A stretch of 64,000 bases of DNA, taken from positions 64,234,064 through 64,298,063 of the forward strand of contig NC_079316.1 in the NCBI RefSeq assembly GCF_029931775.1. Direction: 5' to 3'. The position numbers were made by a program, and so were the translations under genes. Positions within the stretch are counted from its first letter, which is position 1. Every line of letters begins with the position of its first letter. The notes beneath the pieces were generated by a model. It was not told the origin of the DNA. It made no database searches and saw only the letters and a program-made list of their open reading frames with translations. Below are positions 1-11,400 of the stretch, in pieces. Origin of the DNA: Euleptes europaea. Lineage: Eukaryota > Chordata > Lepidosauria > Squamata > Sphaerodactylidae.

Positions 1-506
1 TTACCTATCATGAAATTAAGACAATTTGTCCAGTTTAAAATTTGGCGCAAAGAATCTACCTGGAGAACAGCCTGCTCTGATCAGAAAAGGGCGAGGGGAG
101 GCTGATGTGAAATGGCCAAGTGTTAAAAAATCTAGATCTTGAAGGCTCATAAATGTGTGACTGATTTTTTGTGCACCCCAAACCTGCCTTCATTTTCTCT
201 TTTTGCAGCTTCTATTTTGCCAAGCATTCAGAAATGTTCCAAGAGTCCTGCTCTAACTGGTTTGGTAAAAATATGTTGCACATTAACAGAGTTATGAAAT
301 TTCAAAGTTTAGCCACAGCTTCCTTCCTCTGCAGCACTGAACATGGGGTCAGTGCTAAACACTTAATAAAAGTTTATTAAGAATTCATATCAAAATTAAT
401 CGTATGAGATGCCCATTCAAAGGAAGGCTGCAAATGGAATACTAATTTGAGTGTGGGGGATTCAAGGAGCAGGTAAAAGTAAGTTTAGTTACATGGCATC
501 TGTTCA
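1..506. other. Lipase intron, no recognised feature
   Basis: It should be part of the intron between the catalytic-Ser exon (outside) and exon a at 2296. Nothing else is recognised. Confidence 0.5.
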
Positions 507-514
507 ATGTAAAC

Positions 515-723
515 TAGGGTTGCCAATCTCCAGGTAGTAGCAGGAGATCTCCTACTATTACAACTGATTTCCAGCCAATAGAGTTCAGTTCACCTGGAGA
601 AAATGGCTGCTTTGGCAACTGGGCTCTATGGCACTGAAGTCCCTCCCCTTCCCAAACCCCACCCTCCTCAGGTTCCGCCCCAAAAATCTCCTGCCAGTGG
701 TGAAGAGGGACCTGGCAACCCTA
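515..723 (+). mobile_element. hAT-type MITE, TAGGGTTGCCA family, with 8-bp TSD
   Basis: The 209-bp element has termini TAGGGTTGCCA and TGGCAACCCTA and is flanked by perfect 8-bp duplications ATGTAAAC at 507-514 and 724-731. An 8-bp TSD is the hallmark of the hAT superfamily. It has no coding capacity. This family is the commonest MITE in the window. Confidence 0.9.
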
Positions 724-1153
724 ATGTAAACACAAAGGTCTAAAACGCACGGTCACTTACTCCGGTTTCTGCCCAGTCTCCTCCCCGTTCCAGCCAGGAT
801 TAAATGAACCCAGGCGGGGGGAGAATCTGTGCGCATTACCTTTGTTGATCCGTGGCGAAACAGCGTGCTGATCCGTCTGTCAAAACAGAAAATGTGGGAG
901 ACAAATACTTCCTGGCCGTTCAGCAACGCCCCATCCCCCTGGTGAGTGGTCGACTCAAACTGACCAATGATAGCCTTGCGCGCAGGATCGGGCCAGGGCA
1001 GAAAGCCCCAGAAGGCCCCCTCGCTTGGGGGGTGGAAGGGGGGGTCTGGTGGCTCCAGGGGGAGGAGGGCGTCGCGTGAGCCCCACACCAGAGATGGGGC
1101 TCGTGGGAACATGTAACGTGGTGGGTAGGGTTATGGATAGAAGTGGACCCAGG

Positions 1154-1316
1154 CCATGCACGGGAGGTTTAGCCTGTGCCTTTCTCCAGATGCACATTTC
1201 CCCAGTCCCAGTTCTCAAAACTCTGCCTGGGGGGCTTATTGCTGAGTTTTGAGAATTGGGATGGGGGAAATGTGCACCTAGAAAGCGACAAACCCAAGGC
1301 AAAACCTCCTGTGCAC
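1154..1316. mobile_element. Hairpin (fold-back) MITE, copy 1
   Basis: A near-perfect palindrome: ATGCACGGGAGGTTT opens and AAACCTCCTGTGCA closes, with TTCTCAAAACTC and GAGTTTTGAGAA at the centre. Same family as 1405-1552 and 40191-40346. Confidence 0.7.
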
Positions 1317-1404
1317 AGTTTCCTCCAGTACAGTCGGGGCCAGATCCTATGAAGAGTTCTTCTGCATCTTATTAAAAGCTCCTTGAAATTGACGTGGGCC
1401 ATTG

Positions 1405-1552
1405 ATGCCTGGGAGGTTTCACCTTGGATTTGCCACTCTGAAGATGCACATTTTCCCCATCCGAATTCTCAAAAACTCAAAAATAAGCCCCCCATGCAGA
1501 GCTTTGAGAATTCAGATGGGGAAAATGTGCACCTAGAGAGCGGCAAATCCAT
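1405..1552. mobile_element. Hairpin MITE, copy 2
   Basis: Same family as copy 1. The arms carry TGCACATTTTCCCCATC and GATGGGGAAAATGTGCA. The right terminus is less complete. It is preceded by GGGCCATTG as in copy 3. Confidence 0.65.
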
Positions 1553-2295
1553 AGGATTGCAGTGAGTGCATGTTGGGGAGGGAGCTTCCCCCTATGGAGA
1601 TGAATGAGCATGGGAGCTCATTCCTTAGACTCCCCTCACCCAAACTGGGCGGCTTGAGACAGACATTTCCTTGGCTAGGACTGGGAGCACGCAGGAATGC
1701 CGAATAACGGGCAGGAGGGTGAGAGTGGGAAAATTTGGCAGGCAGGAGAGTAACAGCTCTGGTGTCCACGCCCCGCTTCCGGTATATCGGGGAAAAAATT
1801 ATGCAAAAAAGGCGGTGAGGTTGCGAGGGGAGGGGTTTGGAGGCGGGCGGGACGTCGTGACGCCGGAAGACTCGGCTCGTGTTAATCTGAAATGAGCCAG
1901 GGGTAACGGTTTGGGTCCAATTGCAAAACCGGGTTTGTTTTGGGTCGAGACAGCGCTCAGCCAGCAGCAACTGAGGTGCCGTTCTAGTGCGAGGATTTGA
2001 TCCTGGGTGAAACAGGGAATAAACAGGGAGGAGACTGGGCAGAAACCGGAGTAAGTAACAGTGCGTTTTAGACCAAAATGTTAGACTGTACAATGTCACT
2101 GTCACACATTTCCCAAAACTATGGACATTGTAAGTGCCTTAATACTTTTCTTAAACCAGCGGGCAGAGTAATCAGAATGGGATGGCTGTCTGCTTTTTAA
2201 AGAGTACACTCTTGCCTTATTCAACTGTGGTTCAGCATTGTTAGCCTATAAATTTACAACTGCCTCACTCAAAATCCACATGTATACTTTTATAG

Positions 2296-2415
2296 GTCTA
2301 GATCCTGCTCAGCCATATTTTCAAGGCACACCACTCATAGTCAGGTTGGATAAGACTGATGCTGCTTTTGTTGATGTTATTCATACTGATTCAGCTCCAA
2401 CCATTCCATACTTGG
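2296..2415 (+). CDS. PNLIP: Lipase exon a: catalytic Asp
   Basis: The acceptor is ttttatag and the donor is G|GTAAGT. The exon enters with two bases completing a Gly codon and encodes [20 protein letters not shown] and then [19 protein letters not shown]. The Asp of GLDPA corresponds to Asp176 of mature human PNLIP. The next intron is only 85 bp. Confidence 0.95.
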
Positions 2416-5400
2416 GTAAGTTGGCCATACTGCATAAAATGGGCAATAATACTAATAAGTCTTCCAAACTCAATGTGTTTATCAATTATGAATATTCCAG
2501 GCTTTGGAATGAGTCAAGCTGTGGGACACCTTGATTTTTATCCAAATGGAGGAGAATACATGCCAGGATGCAAGAAGAATATCATTTCACAAATAGTGGA
2601 CATTGATGGGATCTGGGAAGGTAGGTGTAAAGAGGACTTTTGCTAAAAGTAAAGAACTTTAACAGGCATTGATAGGATACAGAACAGAACTATACCCCCC
2701 ACTTCTCATAGATGCACTGAAACCAAAAGAACTTGCTTCCATGACTACCATTTTGATCCAATTAGAGTTTATAAATACGTGGAATGTCGACGGCTGAAGA
2801 GCAGCATGCACAAATGGTGCAGATGAGGTAGTCCACATTACCACCACAGAATCAAAAAAAGCTACATCTAAGAATAAAAGCAATTAGTATCATGATGTCT
2901 TCATATAAGTCTATGGTGTATCCTCACTTTCAGATTTTAGATCGGTGAGCACCAGTGTGCCCCCAACTGCTTATTATCTAAAATTCAGCACACCAGACAG
3001 AAGAGTTGGTTTTTATACGCTGATTTTCGCTACCATTTAAGGAAGAATGAAACCGGTTTACAATCACCTTCCTTTCCCCTCCCCACAAGAGACACCCTGT
3101 GGGGTAGGTGGGACTGAGAGAGTGTGACTAGGCCAAGGTCACACAGCTGGCTTCGTGTGTAGGAGCGGGGAAACAAATCCAGTTCACCAGATTAGCCTCC
3201 ACTGCTCATGTGGAGGAGTGGGGAATCAAACCTGGTTCTCCAGATCAGAGTCCGCCGCTCCAAACCACTGCTCTTAACCACTACACCACGCTGGCTCCCA
3301 ATAGGAGAGGAAGGAAAGAGAGGCAGGTATAAACAGAGGAAGAATATGCATTCATTTCACATACTTAGGCTTACTTTTGGTAGGCTATTGAGGCTTAAGG
3401 TTGCATCAGTCCTCTAAAGGCTTCACAGAAAAGATGGATTGTGAGGAGGGAACAGTCGAAAATAAGAGAAGCGGCGTTCAGGGACCCAGTTCCACGAATA
3501 AAGGGGCAGCAAGGGAGAAAGGGTGGAGGTGTTTGAGAGAACAGAAACAATGCAAGCGGCTTAGGGCAGTGCAGCTGCAAGGGTGAAGGTCTCAGGAAAG
3601 GTCATATTAGAATACAAGAGAGGAAAATTCATGGAGGGCTTTGAAGGTAAGGATGAGGAGTCTGCATTGCGCTGGGAGGCGGACAGGAAGCCAGGGTAGG
3701 AATTTAAGACAGGAAAGCATTTTCATCAAGGGAGTGAAGAGAAAGGAACCAAAGTCTTGGCTTTAATACAGGGCAATGGTGACCTTATCAGCTGATATGG
3801 AAAACGTACAGGAGTAGGAGAATTTTGGAAGAAAAATGAGAAGTTTGGACTTTGGCATATAGGCCTGGATCAAGGTCAAGGACCTTGTGAGGTCCACACA
3901 AGGATCCCCTCTCTTTCTGTCACTCCTTTTCCTCCAGAAGCCATTTTGTTTTTTTCCCAGGGTCACAGGACCCATAATAGCCATATTTGTCAGGGAACTG
4001 CAGTGGGGATGGGGAAGGGGGCAAAATCACTCTTCTTCCATCTGCAGAGCTCCGTGCATGCAAGTGGCAGGAGGGAGCAATTTCGCCCCATGCCCACTGG
4101 TCCTTCCTGCTCCGCATGACCATTACTCCATGTAGATCCCACAGCTCTGCAAATAAACTTTATCATAGTCTGAAATGGCTGCTGGGGGAAGGCCAGAGCT
4201 GGGAAGACCAGCAGCTGTCAGCACTTTCTGCGGACAGATTGTGGGATCCAATCCACAAACAGCAACACAACATACAGTAAGACTAATCAGACCAGAAAGC
4301 AGAGATAAGCAACTAGATGGGAAGGAGAAATTTCCAGGAGTTCAGAGAGGCGGAGGTACAGATATACACTATAAATATATAGTACTTATGTCTGGATTTT
4401 CAGAAAGGCAATTTCTTTATTGGCTTCATTTATATACCGCTTTTCTCCCCAATAGGGGCACAAAGTGTCTTACACTGGTCTCTCCTCCATTGTTATCCTT
4501 AGAACAACTCTGTGAGCTTGGGTAGGCTGAGTGTATGTGACTGGCCCAAGGTCACCCAGCAAGCTTCTATGGCAAAGAGGGGATTTGAATCTGGGTCTCC
4601 CTGAACCTAGTCTAACACTCAGATCAGTATTAATAATCTTAATTAATCTCAATATTAGCTTTCAATGTTTGCTAATCCACTTAAAAAACAACTTTAGGGC
4701 TAGACATCTTGATATACAGTTTAAAAGCCAGTTTTGTCTTCTGATCAACTTCACAAATTAGGGTTCTGTTATACTAAGAATAGCAATTGCTATTGAATAC
4801 TTGTTCATGTAACCTACCAGGATCATCATTCCCATCCATTCCAGAGCCCCGTCTGATGTATTTACCAGAAACCTTTTTATCAAAGTGATTCAATAGACCC
4901 AGAACATTTTCAGCGTATGATAATCTGTAATTTTGATGGCACATATTAAAAAGACACAAAGTTAATTATAGTTGTTCCAGTGCATATTAAGCTTTCCCCA
5001 ACTAGCATACAGAACAGAAACAAACAGGAATTAATTGCCTGTCTCACCCTGAAAAGCTGTCAAACAAGAGTAAAAGGAAATACTGTTTAAACTCTTCCAG
5101 GAGAGTGAAGATGCAGAAAAGACCATCATTCAAATCTTTATTTGGGGGGAAGGCGCAGGAATAACCTTGATATCTGGGTATTGCTTAATCTGTGAATAAA
5201 TTGTTTAAGCTGCCAGTGTAACAGGAAATCCTTATCATATGGTTACCTATTCATTATGGAATGTAAATGGTACAAAGACATTTAGATGCTGCTAACAGCT
5301 TGGAATGGAACTGACTAGTTTCCTCTGCTTTTAATTTTATACATTACCCACTTAGAAATTGTGAATGCTGAGAGTTGGGGAGTTATTCCTCAAAATTCAT

Positions 5401-8400
5401 TTCACTTCTAGTACCAAAAGTTTGTGTCTAATATTAACTGAGCACAGCCTACTCAGAGATAGTGACACGAATGTGCCAAGTTAAAACGTGGTCGATGCCT
5501 GCACAGAGGGAGCCAGGAACACGCTTATAAGCTTTCTCCATGCCATGCTCCCATGGGCTGGGCAAAAGCCAACCCTCCCCTGCCAATAATTTCATTCTAG
5601 GAAGGGGGCAGGAGAATAGCACCCCCTGCCCTAATGGTCGAGAATGAACTTTCTTATAATTTTTTAATCAGATTTTCCAAACAGCCAGTTTCATCAGTGT
5701 ACCTATCGTTATAAGTATTATCCAGTATTAGTTTCAGACACCGAGTATCAAACGCTACATCCCCATGGAGATATTCTCTGTTGTCAATTCAATGACACTG
5801 CAAATGCAGAGACATTCATAGCAGCAACAGATTGTCTGTGTGGGGGTTTCCTACACACTTTCCTTGGTCATCCCCTTGTGCCTGCCATTCAGTGCCACTG
5901 AGTATACCAGAGGACATTTGCTGCTAGCAATTTTAAAAATGGTAGTTGCTATACCTGTATAGCATTATAGTAATGTAGCAATATAGCAACTACCAATCTG
6001 TAAAGGCAAAAAATGCAGTGGCACTACGGGGAAATGACAGGTGCAAAGGGAGGACAGCAGTCAAAGGGCACCAGTGTGGGTGGAACCTTTGAAAATGCAC
6101 ACTTTCCTATCCAGGCAGTGTGCTAATGCGCTCAGACTGCATTCTTACCAGAAATATCATAACAACCAGCTTCAAGAAAGATCAAAATGAAGCAGGGGGA
6201 ACACCTGAAAAGTAGAGACAATGTCATGGGCATACTCTGAAAACACCAATTTAAGGTGGAAACTGAGGCAGAGCAAAACAATGATGTGGATGCCGCCAAA
6301 AGCAGAAGAATGACAGTCAAATGTTACTATCATCTTAGTAACAGGTTTTAATTATATACATAAACTATTTACATCTGTAAACTAGACCATAAACCGCTAC
6401 TGAATAGCTGATACCAAAAGTCAAGTTTCATATATAAAACACTTTACTATAAATAAATGAGTACCCAGCTTGCTGGGGGTAAAGAGAAGATGACTGGGAA
6501 AGGCACTGGCAAACCACCCCGTAAACAAAGTCTGCCTAGTAAACGTCAGGATGTGATGTCACCCCATGGGTCAGGAATAACCCGGTGCTTGCACAGGGGA
6601 CCTTTGTGCAACTTCATTGTTTAGTGATCCAATGTACAAATATTGTTTAGTTGAGCCTTACAAAACTGCATTATTCAGCAGTGCTATACTTCTGGGATTT
6701 GATGAACCATGACTCAAAGTTTCTAAACTATGATATGAATTTATGTCCACCGAGATTAAAGAATTACCCACCCTCAAAATGAGTTACCCCTTGAAACAGT
6801 TTTGTTCATCCTAGCTACCATCAGTGATAGAATGGTGATATCCATATGAAAGAACAACTTATTTCACAATGTATAAAATGCAGACCAGTCATGAAGCTGC
6901 CTCTGGTACTTGTGCAGCACTGATTTAAAGCCACTTCTGATGCAACTCAGCATTTTCTGAACCTGTAACCTGGGTTTTACCTCTACAGCTCTCATACTGA
7001 TATTAGCCCAGCCTCACAAGGGGCAGTGGTTTAGTTTAACCGTTAGCACAACCTGCAAAGTGGCGATGAAACAAATGTCAGGGGGAAAAACATCATTATC
7101 ATTCAGTCCAGGACTGGACAGTAATCCACAGGGTGTGCATGTAGCCTTTGTCAAACCGCTTGCTATGAAGTAGTCAATAAATAATCTGCAGTATATAACA
7201 GAAGCTTCTTTTTTGCAGGAACACGCGATTTTGTGGCCTGTAACCACTTGCGGAGCTACAAGTATTATTCCGACAGCATTACCTTTCCAGATGGATTTCT
7301 AGGATACCCCTGTGCCGGATACAACTTATTTGAAACAGTATGTTATTTGTGTACCATAAAAAACCATTAACTCAGACTAATGTCACTTCATACCCACAGA
7401 GTAGACTACAGACTTCCAGTTTGCTAAGTCCTTGAACAGTGTAGGCTGGATCTAAGAAGCCTTTTTGCATGTTGAAGGTGCTTTCTGCTCAAGGAAGGAG
7501 TGTTTTACAACTCACACTAGCACACTGTGCAAGAAAAATGAAAACAAATCCAAAGATGTACTTCTGCTTGAACTAGAGGCTGTGAAATGGCTTGCACAAA
7601 CATTTGAACAAGTGTAAGAACTATATAACTGAGTATTATAGCACTGTAAGAAAGGTACCTACAAAGACTTGTGGTAGGCATCTTATTTCCCCCTTTCCCT
7701 TCCCTACAAGTCCCCATACCCTCTCCCCTTTTCCTGCTTTCCTCTTTCCTTCCCACTCACCAGCTAACCTACTTTTATCTGTTCCCTTTTCTTCAGCTTT
7801 CACGCCTTCCCTCCCCCTGGCAGCCTCTCCCCAGGAAACGTCTGGCTGAGTTGTGCAGTAGCTGCTGCTGATGGGCAGGGCTCGCGAGAACTTCCTCCCC
7901 TCAGGGGGCATAACAGGGAATGGAAATGAAATCTTTTACAGGGCTATTTTGGACTCCTTTACGGAAACCATAGAGACAACATTATGTAGTGGCTAAAGTG
8001 TCAGACTAGGATCTGGGAAACCCGGGTTCAAGTCCCCACTCTGCCATGGAAGCTGACTGGGTGACCTTAGGCCAGCCACAATCTCCCAGCTTAACCCACC
8101 TCGCAGGGTTGCCATGCGGATAAAAAAGAGGAGAGGAAAACGATGTAAGCTGCTTTGGGTCCCCACTGGGGAGAAAGGGTTTGAAGGTTGAGCAATATTG
8201 TTGTGGTTGATGTGCCACCTCCAGTGGCCACTGAGAACTCAGCAAGCATTAAAAAAAAACACTACAGGTGTCTAATTAATACATTAGTTTTCCATGACAA
8301 AAGGAACATCATAAAATGTCATTTGTTCAAACAGCTTATCTTTTCCTAATAGTTTTGGGAACAATAGGGCATGAAAAGAGGAAGAGTATTCAAGGCTGCC

Positions 8401-11400
8401 TTAGAGAAACCCTAATAACTTGTTGTAAAATATCCTCACAACATGACATGGACCACCAAGGTGGTCTTGGACCAAAGTAAAGTATTGCCAGGTGAAAGGC
8501 AAGGCAAAACAAGTGTTACTGTACCAGATTATTAGATAGGGCTTTGCATTGTTACAATAAATTTGAGGGAAGTTGCTGCATAATCAAAAGGTATGAACTC
8601 TTCCTGTTTTTTAAAACTAGGGAACCTGTTTCCCATGTCCCCAAGGTGGATGCCCCAAAATGGGTCACTATGCTGATGAATTTAAAAACAAAATCACCTC
8701 TGGATTTCAGAAGCTCTATCTGAATACTGGAGACGCCAAGATTTTTGCCCGTAAGTTACAATAATAATATTTTTTAATTTCTCTGTTGTAATAAACACTG
8801 AAGGTTGACTTCTAATATGTACTGATAGCTCCAAGAACTTGTAAAACAATAAGCTGCTGATCTCCACCTTGAATACGGAGCAACAATGACCCCACGTCAA
8901 GAAACATTCTTCTAATAGGGCACTTCAGCGGGTTCTGATTCTGCACAGACAAATGCACTGATCCACCCAGGAAAAAAAATTTCCACGGAGCAGAATTCTA
9001 CATGGATAAATCAGGAAATACCTGCAAATCATCATCATCATGATCTATATACTAATAGTGAAGTCAGCCAAATCTGAGGATACTTATATCCAGTGACTGA
9101 AGCTGTGAACAAGACAGACAGAACTGTCTAGAAATTTAAAAAACACCTCAGGTTTATGGAAAAATCTGAAATCTAAAACAAAACAAAACATTGGGGAGTT
9201 TGAATACCCCCAAAATGATAAAAGAATTGCCAGTGGCTTTAAAAAATGGGTTCCCTCAATAAACATTGCTAGGCAATCACAGCATTCCAGGATTGAAGTT
9301 TCTCTGAGTAAAAGGCAGGGGGAGGAGCAGGGCCCTTTCCAGGGTTGTTTTGGCCTTTGAGGGAGGACTCATTGGGGCCAGGCCTGTGGCTAGGGTAGTC
9401 AGGGTAGTCAGCTCCAGGTTGTGAAATTCCTTGAGATTTTGGGGTGCAGTTTAGAAAGGACAGGTTTTGGGTATTCCTGCTTGCATATTCTAATAGCAAA
9501 GTCAGCCAAATCTGAGGATATTTAAATCTAGTGATTTGAACAGTGAAAAGACGGAACAGATCTTCCTACAAACCTGCATTTGATTATACAAACCTTCCTG
9601 TCCTAAAAAAAATTCACAGAAAAGCAATGCTTGAAATCAGTACATGCTGTTCTCTGCAAGTAGGAACAGCAACTTCTAAAAACTGAGTAAAACCAATCTT
9701 ATTTTATGTGTGTTGATGTAGGTTGGAGGTACAAAATATCTGTCACGCTGTCTGGGAAGAGCAGTGTCAGAGGATACATACATATTGCCCTATATGGAAA
9801 TGGAGGGAACACAAGACAGTATCAAATTTTCCAGTAAGTTCGCTATTAAGAAAATTGCACTATGATAAATATTTGATACTGGGTTTCCTATTTTTGAGCT
9901 ACTCTATGATGACTGCACCTTTGTCCTGTTTTAGGGATGGATGCAAGTGTAGCCCTCTCTTTGCCAAGAGAGAGTTGCTGAATGCCAAGCACCTCTTCAG
10001 CCTGCTCACTTAAATCTGAGCTGTGCACCAGAGACAGGCCTACAGCCCACAGGTCTGTGTACCCAACCCATTCTGTGATGGGCCAACCTCTGGGGCAGTC
10101 TGCAGGAAGCTGTTTGAGAGTTAACTGGCAGACAGCAAGTGCTGGGACCAATTGCCCTAATCATCCTTCCTTCAGCCCCCTTCCACCCTGGCACAAATGC
10201 CCCTACAACCCATGGTTGGGAGCCTTTTTGAGCTACTCCATGATGAATTGATACCCTTTTTGAATGCATGATGACCAGAGGTTTATTCTAATTATGGTTG
10301 GGCAAATTTATATAACATATATTTGTGTGTGTAAATGCCATAAAGCCAATTTATGGTGACCTTATGAATTAATGACCTCCAAAACATCCTATCATTACAG
10401 CCTTGCTCTAGTCTTGCAAACTGAGGGCCATGGCTTCCTTGATTGAGTCAATCCATCTCATGTTGCTGCTGCTGTCAACTTTTCCTAGCATTATTGTCTT
10501 CTCCAGTGACTTCTTGTCTTCTGAGAATGTGACCAAAGTACTATAACCTCAGTTTAGTCATTTTGGCTTCTAGGGAGAATTCAGCTTGATTTGATTTATA
10601 AACCATTTATTTGTCTTTTTGGCTGTCTATGGTATCCGTAACACTCTCTTCCAACACCACATTTCAAGAGAATCAACTTGCTTCCTGTCAGCTTTCTTCA
10701 CTGTCCCAATGGGGAATACTATAGTATGAATTGTCTTGATCTTGGTCACCAGACACATCCTTACAGTTAAGGACCATTTCTAGCTCCTTCATGGCTGCTG
10801 TTCCCAGTCTCAATTTCCTTTGATTTATTGGTTGCAGTTTCTCTTTTGTTTGATGATCAAGCCAAGGGTGTAGAAAATTGTTGACAATTTCAGTTTCTTT
10901 ATCATCAACTTTAAAGTTGTGTAACTCCTCAGTAGTCCTTAATACTGAGTCATTAAGTAGTCATTAAGGTATATAATAGCATTATGATATTTCAGTGTAA
11001 GGGATTATTATGAAAACAAATTAAAATAAACAGGACAGCCATTTGTCCTGCCACTACACAAACATCATTTTCTACAAACTTCCTTCCATGGCCTCATTAA
11101 AAACTCTTTCCTGAGTGGTCCTACACAGTGATATGCATATGTGGTTAGGAGTTTTAATCCCTGTATGCATCACTTTGCATTTCTGTGATTTGTCTGCCTC
11201 AACTCCACCTTTTCAAGGCCTTCTGTCCTGGAGAGAGTCTTGGCTGGAGGCGCTTCCTCAGCCTCAGACCAGTCCGAGGGAGAGTCAGAGCTTTCCTCTC
11301 TCCCGGTGGTTGCCAGGTTGCCTTAGAGCTCAGGCAATCCTTCAGCTTCCCACCCCTGCACCCCTCAGCTCCTATCTGGCCTTATATTCTCTCCAGACCA

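Larger units (their letters stand above)
737..2074. mobile_element. 1.34-kb element with long terminal inverted repeats, non-autonomous, family unknown
   Basis: The left end GGTCTAAAACGCACGGTCAC and the inverted right end (GGTCTAAAACGCACTGTTAC) match over about 50 bp with few changes, and more weakly for a further 25 bp. AAA flanks both ends, a possible 3-bp TSD. The inside is GC- and CpG-rich and encodes nothing I recognise; two hairpin MITEs lie within it. A PIF/Harbinger-like origin would fit a 3-bp TSD but is only a guess. Confidence 0.75.

Noticed and set aside
1533-2105. 190-codon open frame on the minus strand
   Set aside because: It lies across the CpG-rich long-TIR element, has no recognisable domain, and runs out of the element at its end. 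It is best explained by GC content.
2296-2415. Assignment of the lipase to PNLIPRP1
   Set aside because: GLDPAQP has the Ala/Pro pair of active lipases, not the Val/Ala pair of mammalian PNLIPRP1; however, the C-terminal half keeps this paralogue possible.
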